Source: JBLZUR01 sp048565625
Lineage (GTDB): Bacteria; Pseudomonadota; Alphaproteobacteria; Sphingomonadales; Sphingomonadaceae
Assembly: GCF_048565625.1 (NCBI RefSeq)
Contig: NZ_JBLZUR010000001.1
Location: forward strand, 1 to 64,000
Length of the DNA stretch: 64,000 nucleotides
Reading direction: 5' to 3'
A program made the position numbers and the translations under genes. The first letter of the stretch is position 1; the number at the start of each line of letters is the position of its first letter. This document shows positions 24,618 to 33,038 of this stretch, piece after piece. The notes under the pieces were generated by a model, which saw only the letters and a program-made list of their open reading frames with translations, searched no databases and had not been told where the DNA came from.

Positions 24618-27575
24618 TTGGCGAGACGGCGACTGGTGAGCCTGGAAATCTGGGCGAGGCATTATGGCGCGCCGCTCGAGGAGCGCGAGATCGCGCGTCA
24701 TTATACGCTGACCAGCGACGACCTGGAAATTGTCGGCCGCCGTCGCGGCGATGCCACCCGGCTCGGCTATGCGATGCTCATGCTATATATGAGATGGCCT
24801 GGCCGTGCGCTGGAAGCGGGCGAAGTCCCGCCCGCTCCTGTGCTCGCCTATGTGGCGCAGCAACTCGGCGTCGCGCCGGCAGCCTTCGCGGATTATGCCC
24901 ATCGGGACCAGACCCGTCGCGAGCATCTCGTCGAAATCCGACGATCGCACGGGTTCAGGATTTTTGACCGCAACGCTTTCCGTGAAGTTGTCGCCTTCTC
25001 GGTCCCAATCGCGCAGACCATCATACACCCCGGCCAGATGGCAGACGTCATCGTCGATGAACTCCGGCGCCTGCAGATCCTCCTGCCTTCTCCGTCGATT
25101 CTCGAAGCGGTGCTGCGGCGGGCGCGCCAGCAAGCCGAACAGCTTACCTATGAAGTGCTCACGAATGGCCTGCTGCCTGACACCCTTCAGGGCCTGGACG
25201 ATTTGCTGGCCCGACGACCGGGGCAGGTCGCGACATGGCTATCCTGGATGCGCAATGCGCCACAATCGCCGGCAGCGCGCAACATCCTGCGCCTGATCGA
25301 ACGGCTCGCCTATATCCGCGCGCTGGGCCTCGATCGCGCCCGTGCCGACATGATCCCGGCTTTGACTTTTGACAGGCTGGCGGACGAAGGCAGCCGCATC
25401 ACACCCCAGCACCTTGGCGAACTCAATGCCCTGCGCCGCCATGCGACGCTGGCGGCAACCGGCATCCGGCTTGAGGAAAGCCTGACCGACGCCACCCTGA
25501 CGATGTTCGACAAGCTGTTGGGCAGCATGGCGCGCCGCGCCGAGAACCGGACCCGCGACAAAGCCCTCAAGACGGTGCGCGAGTTGCAAGGCCACCTCCG
25601 GACGCTCACGGGGTCTTGCCGCCTCCTCATCGACGCGCGCAGCAAGGGCGTGGATTCTCTGGCGCAGATCGAGGCGCTGGACTGGCAGCACTTCGCCGTG
25701 GCCGTCGAGCAGGCCGAAGTGCTCGGGCGACCGGAAACCGTCGATCGCACCGCCGAATTGATCGAGCGGCATCGGACGGTGAAGCTCTTTGTCGGCGCTT
25801 TTCTCAACGCCTTCGAGTTTCGCGGCGCCGGCGCGGTTCAGGGGCTCCTGTCAGCGCTGGCCATCATCGCGGAGCTATATCGGACCGGCAAACGGCGCTT
25901 GCCTGATCGCGTGCCGCTACGCTTTGTGCCGCCCGCATGGCGCCCGTTCGTCCTGCGGGATGGCATCGTTGATCGTGCCGCTTATGAACTATGCGCCTTG
26001 TCGCAACTACGCGAGCGGTTGCGAGCCGGGGATATATGGGTCGCGGGAAGCCGGCAGTTTCGCGATTTCGACAGCTATCTCATACCGCCGGCGACCTTTG
26101 CGGCGCTGCGCGAGAAGGGGCCGTTGCCGCTCGCCATCGAAACGGATTTCGAGCGCCATATCGAGGAACGGCGCACCAGGCTCGACACGGCGATCGAGCA
26201 GGTAACGGTCCTTGCACGGCAAGGGGAGCTGCCCCAGGTTAAGCTTGACGAAAACGGTCTCATCATCTCGCCGCTGAAGGCGGCAACACCGCCCGCCACC
26301 GAGATTGCCCGTCGCGCCGCCTATGATCGACTGCCGCGCGTGAAGATCACCGATCTTCTGCTGGAGGTCGATGCCTGGACCGGGTTCAGCGAATGCTTCA
26401 TCCATCGTCGTTCGGGCCGGGAAGCCGACGATCGCAATGCGCTGCTCACGGTCATCCTCGCCGATGGCATCAATCTCGGCCTCACACGCATGGCGGAAAC
26501 CTGCCGGGGCGCAAGTCTGCGTCAGCTCGCCCATCTTCACGACTGGCACATCAGCGAAGCCGCCTATGGCGAAGCGTTGGGAAGGCTGATCGACGCCCAT
26601 CGCGCCATGCCGCTCGCCGCGCTGTGGGGAGACGGCACCACTTCGTCGAGCGACGGACAGCAATTTCATGCCGGGGGCCGTGGGGCCGCGATCGGCGACA
26701 TCAACGCGCGCAGCGGCAACGAACCAGGCGTTGCCTTCTACACCCATGTCTCGGATCGATATGACCCCTTCGCAAGTCGGGTGATCGCGGCGACCGCTGG
26801 CGAAGCGCCCTATGTGCTGGATGGCTTGCTGTATCACCAGACCGGCCTGACGATCGAGGAGCACTACACCGATACGGGCGGGGCATCGGACCATGTGTTC
26901 GGCCTCATGCCCTTCTTCGGCTACCGCTTCGCGCCGCGCCTGCGCGACATCAAGGAGCGTCGTTTACACCTCCTTCCCGGCCAAGAATCCGGCCCCTTGC
27001 TTGCCGGCATGACGGCCGAACCGATCGCATTGGGTCATGTCGCGGCGCATTGGGACGAACTGCTGCGGTTCGCCACGTCGATCCGCACCGGCACCGTCAC
27101 TGCTTCGGCAATGCTGCGCCGCTTGTCCGCCTATCCGCGACAGAACGGACTGGCCCTCGCACTACGCGAGCTGGGCCGCCTCGAACGCTCCATTTTCATG
27201 CTCGACTGGCTGCGCGACATCGACCTGCGCCGGCGCACCCAGGCGGGCCTCAACAAAGGCGAAGCCCGCAACGCGCTCGCCCGCGCGCTCTTCTTCAACC
27301 AGCTCGGCGAACTGCGCGATCGTCGGTTCGAGAACCAGACCTATCGCGCCTCCGGCCTCAACCTGCTCGTCGCCGCCATCATCTTGTGGAACACTCGCTA
27401 TCTCGAAATGGCGCTGGCGGACATCGGCACAGCCGACGAAATCGCACGCCACATCGCGCCATTGGGCTGGGAGCATATCTCGCTGACCGGTGACTATAGC
27501 TGGAATGTTGAAGATCAACCCGATCCGGACGCCTTGCGACCGCTGCGCGCCGTCAACTCCCTACTTGCCGCGTGA
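24618..27575 (+). CDS. tnpA: Tn3-family transposase
   Basis: The 985-residue protein has the DUF4158 N-terminal region and the C-terminal DDE domain. Asp at about residue 672 lies in WGDGTTSSSDGQ, a downstream NEPGVAFYTHVSDRYDPF block follows, and the glutamate-bearing region precedes HYTDTGGASDHVFG. Translation starts at TTG (24618) behind GAAGGAG; the nearby ATGs at 24611 and 24614 are out of frame. It catalyses replicative transposition using the 45-bp ends. The stop is 12 bp before the right inverted repeat. Confidence 0.93.
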   Translation: MARRRLVSLEIWARHYGAPLEEREIARHYTLTSDDLEIVGRRRGDATRLGYAMLMLYMRWPGRALEAGEVPPAPVLAYVAQQLGVAPAAFADYAHRDQTRREHLVEIRRSHGFRIFDRNAFREVVAFSVPIAQTIIHPGQMADVIVDELRRLQILLPSPSILEAVLRRARQQAEQLTYEVLTNGLLPDTLQGLDDLLARRPGQVATWLSWMRNAPQSPAARNILRLIERLAYIRALGLDRARADMIPALTFDRLADEGSRITPQHLGELNALRRHATLAATGIRLEESLTDATLTMFDKLLGSMARRAENRTRDKALKTVRELQGHLRTLTGSCRLLIDARSKGVDSLAQIEALDWQHFAVAVEQAEVLGRPETVDRTAELIERHRTVKLFVGAFLNAFEFRGAGAVQGLLSALAIIAELYRTGKRRLPDRVPLRFVPPAWRPFVLRDGIVDRAAYELCALSQLRERLRAGDIWVAGSRQFRDFDSYLIPPATFAALREKGPLPLAIETDFERHIEERRTRLDTAIEQVTVLARQGELPQVKLDENGLIISPLKAATPPATEIARRAAYDRLPRVKITDLLLEVDAWTGFSECFIHRRSGREADDRNALLTVILADGINLGLTRMAETCRGASLRQLAHLHDWHISEAAYGEALGRLIDAHRAMPLAALWGDGTTSSSDGQQFHAGGRGAAIGDINARSGNEPGVAFYTHVSDRYDPFASRVIAATAGEAPYVLDGLLYHQTGLTIEEHYTDTGGASDHVFGLMPFFGYRFAPRLRDIKERRLHLLPGQESGPLLAGMTAEPIALGHVAAHWDELLRFATSIRTGTVTASAMLRRLSAYPRQNGLALALRELGRLERSIFMLDWLRDIDLRRRTQAGLNKGEARNALARALFFNQLGELRDRRFENQTYRASGLNLLVAAIILWNTRYLEMALADIGTADEIARHIAPLGWEHISLTGDYSWNVEDQPDPDALRPLRAVNSLLAA

Positions 27576-27587
27576 CGTTCGCTATCC

Positions 27588-27632
27588 GTTCGCCCTTTCC
27601 GTGCAGATACGTCACTTTCGTGTAGTCACCCC
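27588..27632 (-). repeat. Tn3-family right inverted repeat
   Basis: This is the reverse complement of the left end, with 43 of 45 bases matching. The tip TCACCCC ends at 27632, and the truncated transpeptidase frame begins at 27633. Confidence 0.92.
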
Positions 27633-28475
27633 TACAATCCGGCGCTTGCGGACGCCGTCACCCGGCTGCAGCGGGATTACGGCATCGCGGCTGACGGGAT
27701 CGTCGGCCCCGATACCCTGGCGGTGTTGAACCTCGGGCCCGGTGACCACGCCCGAGCCTTGGCTGTCGCACTGGAGCGCCGACGCTGGCTGTCCCGCAAT
27801 CCGCCGCTGACCCGCATCGACGTCAACACCGCGGCGGCCACGTTGAGATACTACCGGGACGGCGCACTTGTCGACGAACGCAAGGTGATCGTGGGTGAGC
27901 CAGGAAAGGAAACACCCGCGCTGTCGTCGCCCATCTACCGGGTGGTCGCCAATCCAACATGGACCATCCCAAAGTCGATCCAGCACGGCGAACTCGCAGG
28001 GGTCAGCCGGCGCTATCTACGCGCGCACAACATGTTTCGCCGGGGCGGCTGGATCGTGCAGCGTTCGGGACGCGGCAATGCGCTCGGCCTCGTCAAGTTC
28101 GACATGCACAACCAGCACGCCATCTACCTCCACGATACGTCGTCCCGTCATCTCTTCGAGCGTAGTCAGCGCCATCTCAGCCACGGGTGCGTCCGGGTCG
28201 CCGATGCGCTTGGCTTCGCCGAGATGCTCGCCGAGCAGGAGGGCGTGGCAAGCGAGTGGCAGCGCGCTCGCGATACCGGGCGGCAGCGGTTCGTTGCTTT
28301 GCCACGAGAAATCCCGGTGCGCATGCTCTACCATAACGTCTTCGTCGCATCCGAAGGCCAGGTCGCCTATCGGACGGACCCGTACGGCTGGAACGCGCCC
28401 ATAGCGGCAGCCCTCGGCTTCTCCGGTAAAGGGGCGTCGGTAGCAAAGCCGGAAGCAATCGATGTCGGTCCATGA
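27633..28475 (+). pseudogene. L,D-transpeptidase (YkuD) with peptidoglycan-binding domain, 5'-truncated by Tn3
   Basis: From the transposon tip the frame reads YNPALADAVTRLQRDYG-IAADGIVGPDTL, the end of a PG_binding_1 domain, then a complete YkuD domain. The YkuD active-site motif HLSHGCVRV carries the catalytic cysteine near 28188. Family members crosslink peptidoglycan or anchor outer-membrane proteins. The signal peptide and start are lost. A GTG at 27723 could begin a cytoplasmic 250-residue product, but export would fail. Confidence 0.78.
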
Positions 28476-28502
28476 CGCTTCTGCGCAGAGGACGGGGGCG
28501 CC

Positions 28503-28984
28503 ATGATGAGCGAGCAAATGTTCTTCGCTGGAGCTCCGGGCGTGTGGCGAACACTGTTGGTGGGGCTGTGTGCGTACGTCCTGCTCATCCTTGTCCTGAG
28601 GACGACGGGCAAGCGAACGCTGTCGAAGATAAACGCGTTCGACCTGATCGTCACCGTAGCGCTTGGATCCACCCTGGCCACCGTGATCCTGTCCAAGGAC
28701 GTCGCGCTTGCCGAAGGTGTAACCGCTTTCGTTATGCTGGCGGGCGCGCAGCTTGCCGTCACGTGGCTCTCGACGCGGTCGAAGCGCTTCCGAAGTTGGG
28801 TCAAGGCCGAACCGACAATCCTGGTCGAAAAGGGGATCATGCTTTCGGATGCCATGAAACGCGAGAGAGTCACTTCGGGGACGAGGTTGAAGCCGCCGTT
28901 CGGGGTGCCGGGTTCGATGGTCTTGACGCTATAGCCCTGGTGGTTCTGGAAACGGACGGCAGCATGAGCGTCGTTGCTCGGTAG
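28503..28984 (+). pseudogene. DUF421 (YetF-like) membrane protein with frameshift
   Basis: The first 125 codons encode a typical DUF421 protein: membrane helices, LRTTGKRTLSKINAFDLIVTVALGS, and the PTILVEKG domain start. After MKRERVTSG the frame runs into unrelated sequence and stops at 28934. The neighbouring frame continues the family sequence (DEVEAAVRGAGFDGLDAIALV) to a stop at 28984. One missing base in the G run at 28877-28880 restores a full protein. It is either a real decay mutation or a sequencing error. Confidence 0.75.
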
Positions 28985-29068
28985 CACGCCCTCGATCCCG
29001 ATCGCACCCAAAAGCACGAGTGATACAGGTGAGCGGCTAATTCGATGCAGGATAGACGCTAGCGGTAA

Positions 29069-29076
29069 CCCTGAAC
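29069..29076. repeat. 8-bp target duplication of the IS66 element, left copy
   Basis: CCCTGAAC here is identical to 32149-32156. An 8-bp duplication is the rule for the IS66 family. Confidence 0.9.
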
Positions 29077-29173
29077 GTAAGCGTCCGGTCTGACGCGTGT
29101 TGCTGGCGCGGCGCAGCTGCGCGAGGCGGTCGGCTCTCGGAGTGTCCTTTCGCACTCCGTAAGGAGAGTGCGG

Positions 29174-29635
29174 ATGGGGCGCATGGAGGTCATCACGCGG
29201 GTTGAGCGCCGCCGGCGGTATTCGGACGAGGAGCGCGCGGCGGTGCTGGCGCAGTGTGATGAGCCCGGCGCCACGGTGGTCGGCGTGTCGCGCCGGCTGG
29301 GCATCTCGGCCAGTCTCATCCACGGCTGGCGTAAGACGCGCCGAGAGGCGGAGCGCATCGCCAGCGAACCGTTACAGTTCATCCCGTACGGCGTGGTTGC
29401 GGACGCTGCTCCGCCCGAACCGGTCGTGGCGCTCGCAATGCCAGTCGAGCGCAAGAGCGCCGCACCTGCCCGCGAGGCCACGCCAGCCCCTGACGACCTG
29501 GTCCGCCCGCATCCGGGCGGCCGGCCGGGTGGCATCGACATCGACTTGGCCAGCGGCGTTCGCCTGTCGGTCGACAGCTACGTCAACGAGAAGGCGCTGG
29601 CGCGCGTCCTGCGGGCCTTGAGGGAAGCGTCGTGA
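29174..29635 (+). CDS. tnpA: IS66 TnpA, helix-turn-helix protein
   Basis: The 153-residue protein has an N-terminal helix-turn-helix of the transposase_8/IS66 type (RRYSDEERAAVLAQ and GVSRRLGISASLIHGWRK) and a short C-terminal region. The ATG at 29174 is chosen because AAGGAG lies seven bases upstream. The stop overlaps the tnpB GTG (GTGA). TnpA is needed with TnpB for efficient IS66 transposition; its exact role is unknown. Confidence 0.87.
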   Translation: MGRMEVITRVERRRRYSDEERAAVLAQCDEPGATVVGVSRRLGISASLIHGWRKTRREAERIASEPLQFIPYGVVADAAPPEPVVALAMPVERKSAAPAREATPAPDDLVRPHPGGRPGGIDIDLASGVRLSVDSYVNEKALARVLRALREAS

Positions 29636-29985
29636 TCTCACTGGCGCCCGGTACCAAGGTTTATCTCGCCAGCAAGCCGGTCAGCATGCGGCTGGGCTTC
29701 GACGGGCTGGCGGCGCTGGTGCGGCCGCTGTTCGCGGTCGAGCCCTATGCCGGCCACGTCTTCCTGTTCCGCAGCCGGAGCGGCAGCTACCTCAAGGCGC
29801 TGCACTGGGACGGCACCGGCCTGTGCCTGTTCGCCAAGCGGCTGGAGCGGCACCGCTTCGTCTGGCCACCGCTGGTCGAGGGCGGCGTGGTGCTGACGCC
29901 GGCGCAGTTCGCGCTGCTCATCGAGGCGATGGACTGGCGCCGCACCGTGGCCCCTCCGGCACCAAGACTGCCGGTGCAGATGTAG
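29632..29985 (+). CDS. tnpB: IS66 TnpB accessory protein
   Basis: The 117-residue protein has the Orf2 family pattern: VYLASKPVSMRLGFDGLAALV, then VFLFRSRSGSYLKALHWDGTGLCLFAKRLER. It starts at GTG 29632, overlapping the tnpA stop. Its role in IS66 transposition is required but not biochemically defined. Confidence 0.92.
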   Translation: MISLAPGTKVYLASKPVSMRLGFDGLAALVRPLFAVEPYAGHVFLFRSRSGSYLKALHWDGTGLCLFAKRLERHRFVWPPLVEGGVVLTPAQFALLIEAMDWRRTVAPPAPRLPVQM

Positions 29986-30051
29986 GTGTGAAAACCGCAG
30001 AAAAGCGTGGTTTGCGCTTGGGCGCGAGTCGCCCGTCTGGTACACAGAACC

Positions 30052-31689
30052 ATGTCGCCGGGTGGGATAGACATACCGGAAAACCCTGACGACGTGCGGG
30101 CGCTGGTCGCCGCCATGCAGGCCCGGCTCGTGGCCTCGGAGCAGGCGCTGGAAGCCGAGCGCACCGCTCATCAGACCACCCGCGAACATCTCGACGCGGC
30201 CAAGAACGCGGTCAAGCTGACCACGCTTCAGATCGAGAAGCTCAAGCTCCAACTCGCGCGCTTGCGCCGCATGAAGTTCGGCCAGTCGTCCGAGCGGCTG
30301 ACGCTGCTGGCCGACCAGCTCGAGCTGACGCTGGAGGACCTGGAAGCCGAGCACGCCCATGCCGCGTGCGTGGTCGCAGGTGATGTGTCGCCCGAGGTGC
30401 TTCAGGCACCCGGCCGCAAGCCTCGGCGCGAGCCGCTGCCCGCGCACCTGCCACGCCAGGAGGTCATCCACCCCGCACCGGAGGCGGACGGCTGCACCGC
30501 CTGCGGCGGCACCATGTCGGCGCTGGGCGAGGACGTGACCGAGGTGCTGGAATATGTGCCGGCTCGCTTCCAGGTCATGCGGTACGTCCGCCCCAAACTT
30601 GCCTGCACGCGTTGCGACGCGATCTCCCAGGCATTGGCACCGGCGCTGCCGGTCCCGCGCGGGCGTGCCGGACCGGGACTGCTGGCGCACGTGGTCGTGT
30701 CCAAGTTCGCGGACCACCTGCCGCTCTACCGTCAGTCTCAGATCTACGCCCGCGAAGGCGTGGACCTCAGCCGCTCGACGCTGGCCGACTGGCTGGGCCA
30801 GGTCAGCTGGCTACTGCAGCCGCTGGTCGACCGCATTGCTACCCACGTCATGGCCAGTCCCAAGCTCCACGCCGACGACACGCCCGTCCCGGTGCTGGCG
30901 CCCGGCACCGGCAAGACCGCGACGGGGCGGCTGTGGGTGTACCTGCGCGACAACCGACGATGGCGGCCGAGCGACAAGCCGGCTGCTCTCTTCCGCTACA
31001 GCCCCGACCGCAAGGGCGAACGCCCGCGCGAGCATCTGAAGGCGTTCACCGGCTTCCTGCAGGCCGATGCCTATGCCGGGTTCGAGCGGCTCTACGACCC
31101 GGACCGCAAGCCTGGCCCCATCACACCCGTCGCCTGCTGGGCGCATGCCCGGCGCAAGCTCCACGACGTCTTCCAGGCCGACCCAAGCTCGGTTGCGGCC
31201 GAGGGGCTGCGCAAGATCCGCGACCTGTACGAGGTCGAGCGCGGCATTGTGCAGGACCCGCATGACGACCGCCGCAAGGCACGCAAGCTATCAAAGCTGA
31301 CTGCGCTCGACTTCTTCGCCTGGGCCGACAATGTGCTGGGTCAGGTGTCCGCGCGCACGCCGTTGGCGGAGGCGCTGCGCTATGCGGTCCGGCTCAAGCC
31401 GGCGCTGCTCGCCTACACCGGAGATGGCCGGCTCGAGATCGACAACAATCTCGCCGAGAACGCGCTGCGCGGCATCGCCGTCGGCAGGAAGAATTGGATG
31501 TTCGCCGGTGCCGACTGCGGCGGGGAGCGCGCTGCCGCCATGTACAGCCTGCTCGAAACCACCAAGCTCAACGGCGTCAACCCGCAGCACTGGCTCGCTG
31601 ACGTGCTCCACCGCGTCGGGCAAGGTCACCCGATCAACCGGCTTGACGAGTTGCTGCCGTGGAACTGGACGCAGGCGACACCGGCGTAA
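30052..31689 (+). CDS. tnpC: IS66 transposase TnpC
   Basis: The 545-residue protein starts at ATG 30052. It has an N-terminal coiled coil, a zinc-binding region (CTACGG and CTRC pairs near residues 149-197) and the DDE_Tnp_IS66 catalytic domain (LHADDTPVPVLAPG, CWAHARRKLHDVF, ENALRGIAVGRKNW). It performs cut-and-paste chemistry at the IS66 ends. It looks complete, so the element may be active. Confidence 0.93.
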   Translation: MSPGGIDIPENPDDVRALVAAMQARLVASEQALEAERTAHQTTREHLDAAKNAVKLTTLQIEKLKLQLARLRRMKFGQSSERLTLLADQLELTLEDLEAEHAHAACVVAGDVSPEVLQAPGRKPRREPLPAHLPRQEVIHPAPEADGCTACGGTMSALGEDVTEVLEYVPARFQVMRYVRPKLACTRCDAISQALAPALPVPRGRAGPGLLAHVVVSKFADHLPLYRQSQIYAREGVDLSRSTLADWLGQVSWLLQPLVDRIATHVMASPKLHADDTPVPVLAPGTGKTATGRLWVYLRDNRRWRPSDKPAALFRYSPDRKGERPREHLKAFTGFLQADAYAGFERLYDPDRKPGPITPVACWAHARRKLHDVFQADPSSVAAEGLRKIRDLYEVERGIVQDPHDDRRKARKLSKLTALDFFAWADNVLGQVSARTPLAEALRYAVRLKPALLAYTGDGRLEIDNNLAENALRGIAVGRKNWMFAGADCGGERAAAMYSLLETTKLNGVNPQHWLADVLHRVGQGHPINRLDELLPWNWTQATPA

Positions 31690-31725
31690 ATGCCTGATGT
31701 GGTAGAAGGCGGCTGCTAGCCGGCG

Positions 31726-32043
31726 TCAAATTTCGTTCTCGGGATCCCAGTCTCGGATGGATCGCGCGATGGGCATTCCGAGGCTTTGCCCGTCCAGCCA
31801 TTCAACATTCCGCCCGTCCATGTTCCGCGCGGCTAACAGATTTGCGTGTGCGCCCATCATGGCGAGCAAGAGGGCCTGCACTTCGTCGACACCGCCAGCC
31901 CTGTGACCCTTGGCGCCCTCAGGTCAGTCAATCTCATATCGGCAGAAGAAGCTCCCACCATCCTCTTCCGGTCTCAGAAAACGGCACTCGGCATCGCGTC
32001 CATCAACTTTGAACGTGCGCCGCACAATCACCTGATCGACCAC
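31726..32043 (-). pseudogene. DUF6968-like passenger gene inside IS66 with an in-frame TGA
   Basis: From GTG 32043 (preceded by GGGGAG) the frame runs 39 codons to a TGA at 31924-31926, then stays open in the same frame to TGA at 31726. Reading the internal TGA as Trp gives a coherent 105-residue protein (RYEID-W-PEGAKGHRAGGVDEVQALLLAMMGAH in two parts). The pattern resembles small DUF6968-type proteins. A TGG-to-TGA mutation is the simplest explanation. It lies between tnpC and the right inverted repeat, opposite to the transposase genes. Confidence 0.55.
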
Positions 32044-32148
32044 TCGCAGCTCCCCTCGTCGAGATCGTAGCGCCCTTTCCCGCGGCTGTAATTAGGCAGA
32101 CTGCCGGCCGACTGCTTCCCCGCCCGACGGAGGTGACCGGACGCTTAC

Positions 32149-32156
32149 CCCTGAAC
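32149..32156. repeat. 8-bp target duplication of the IS66 element, right copy
   Basis: CCCTGAAC matches 29069-29076. It also forms the left edge of the palindrome at 32151-32175. Confidence 0.9.
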
Positions 32157-32175
32157 AGCTGACCCAGCTGTTCAG
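32151..32175. promoter_or_regulatory. Perfect 11-bp-arm palindrome upstream of a serine recombinase
   Basis: CTGAACAGCTG and CAGCTGTTCAG are perfect complements around ACC. The dyad lies 100 bp before the recombinase start. A crossover/binding site for that recombinase or a repressor operator both fit. IS66 inserted at its left edge and duplicated the first bases. Confidence 0.55.
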
Positions 32176-32274
32176 AAGTAAAGAGCAACGAGTCCCACTT
32201 TGTTCTCGGCTCCGTCGATTTCGTAGCTGGCAAATTAGCCCATCGCTCATTTGAGTATACCCAACGGAGCCAAC

Positions 32275-32931
32275 ATGAGTACGACCGTCCGCGCTGCTCG
32301 CGTGTACCTGCGCGTCAGCACCGATGAGCAGGATCTTGAACGCCAAGAGGCGATGGTCGTGTCCTCGCGTACCGCGGGGTATTATGTCGCAGCTGTTTAT
32401 CGCGAGAAGGCTTCCGGCGCGCGTCCTGACCGGCCCGAGTTGCTTCGCATGATAGCCGACCTGCAAATGGGCGAAGTCGTTATCGCCGAAAAGATCGATC
32501 GGATCAGCCGCCTGCCGTTGGCTGAGGCGGAGAGGCTCGTCACCGCTATCCGCGACAAGGGAGCGAGGCTAGCCGTACCAGGAATTGTGGACCTTACCGA
32601 TCTTGCTGAGGACAATGGCGGGGTGACGCGCATCGTCCTAGAGGCCGTTCAAGACATGTTGTTGAGGGTTGCGCTTCAGACCGCTCGCGATGATTACGAA
32701 CTGCGCCGCGAGCGGCAGCGGGAGGGCATAGCGATCGCCAAGCGGGAGGGACGCTATACCGGTCGAAAACCAGACTTGGCCCATCATCGCCGCATTGTCT
32801 CACTTCGTGAGGCAGGGATGAGCATAGCGAAAACGGCGGCGCTAGCGGGCTGCAGCATCGCACAAGTCAAGCGCGTTACAGCCCTCCACCGGGCGACCAA
32901 GCAGAGCGATGCGTGTCCGACGATACCGTGA
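32275..32931 (+). CDS. Serine recombinase (resolvase/invertase family), orphan
   Basis: The 218-residue protein has the catalytic motif VYLRVSTDEQ near residues 10-19, the ADLQMGEVVIAEKIDRISR active-site region and a C-terminal helix-turn-helix (MSIAKTAALAGCSIAQVKRVTAL). The ATG at 32275 follows CGGAGC. It is not part of the Tn3 elements here. Plasmid-multimer resolution or DNA inversion are plausible; the palindrome at 32151-32175 may be its site. Confidence 0.82.
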   Translation: MSTTVRAARVYLRVSTDEQDLERQEAMVVSSRTAGYYVAAVYREKASGARPDRPELLRMIADLQMGEVVIAEKIDRISRLPLAEAERLVTAIRDKGARLAVPGIVDLTDLAEDNGGVTRIVLEAVQDMLLRVALQTARDDYELRRERQREGIAIAKREGRYTGRKPDLAHHRRIVSLREAGMSIAKTAALAGCSIAQVKRVTALHRATKQSDACPTIP

Positions 32932-32984
32932 GATAGAGCCGGACTCAATTCGACCTCTGAATAATTCTGCTAGGATGGAAAGAG

Positions 32985-33029
32985 GCGGCAGCGTTGCCGC
33001 TGGGACGGTCAAGCAGCCGTGAAGGCTGC
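32985..33029. terminator. Tandem hairpins between convergent genes
   Basis: GCGGCA-GCGT-TGCCGC (32985-33000) and GCAGCC-GTGAA-GGCTGC (33013-33029) are perfect 6-bp stems between the recombinase stop and the DUF4403 stop. There is no clear T run, so terminator function is tentative. Confidence 0.4.
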
Positions 33030-33038
33030 AGCGAGATC

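Larger units (their letters stand above)
23035..27632. mobile_element. Tn3-family transposon (4.6 kb) carrying an SDR gene
   Basis: The element is bounded by 45-bp inverted repeats (23035-23079 and 27588-27632) differing at two positions. It carries an SDR oxidoreductase, a serine resolvase, a res-like region and a full-length Tn3 transposase. The 5 bp outside each end differ (CTCAT versus TACAA), so no target duplication remains. Both flanking genes are truncated exactly at the repeat tips. This suggests that a deletion or recombination followed insertion. Confidence 0.9.
29077..32148. mobile_element. IS66-family insertion sequence (3.07 kb)
   Basis: The ends carry the inverted repeat GTAAGCGTCCGGTC (29077-29090 and complement 32135-32148), flanked by a perfect 8-bp duplication CCCTGAAC. 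It contains tnpA, tnpB and tnpC and a leftward accessory gene near the right end. The element appears structurally intact and split a 25-bp palindrome upstream of a serine recombinase gene. Confidence 0.93.

Noticed and set aside
28367..29323. A 318-codon minus-strand frame containing a signal-like stretch
   Set aside because: It runs antisense across the transpeptidase, the DUF421 gene and the IS66 boundary, so it cannot be one ancestral gene.
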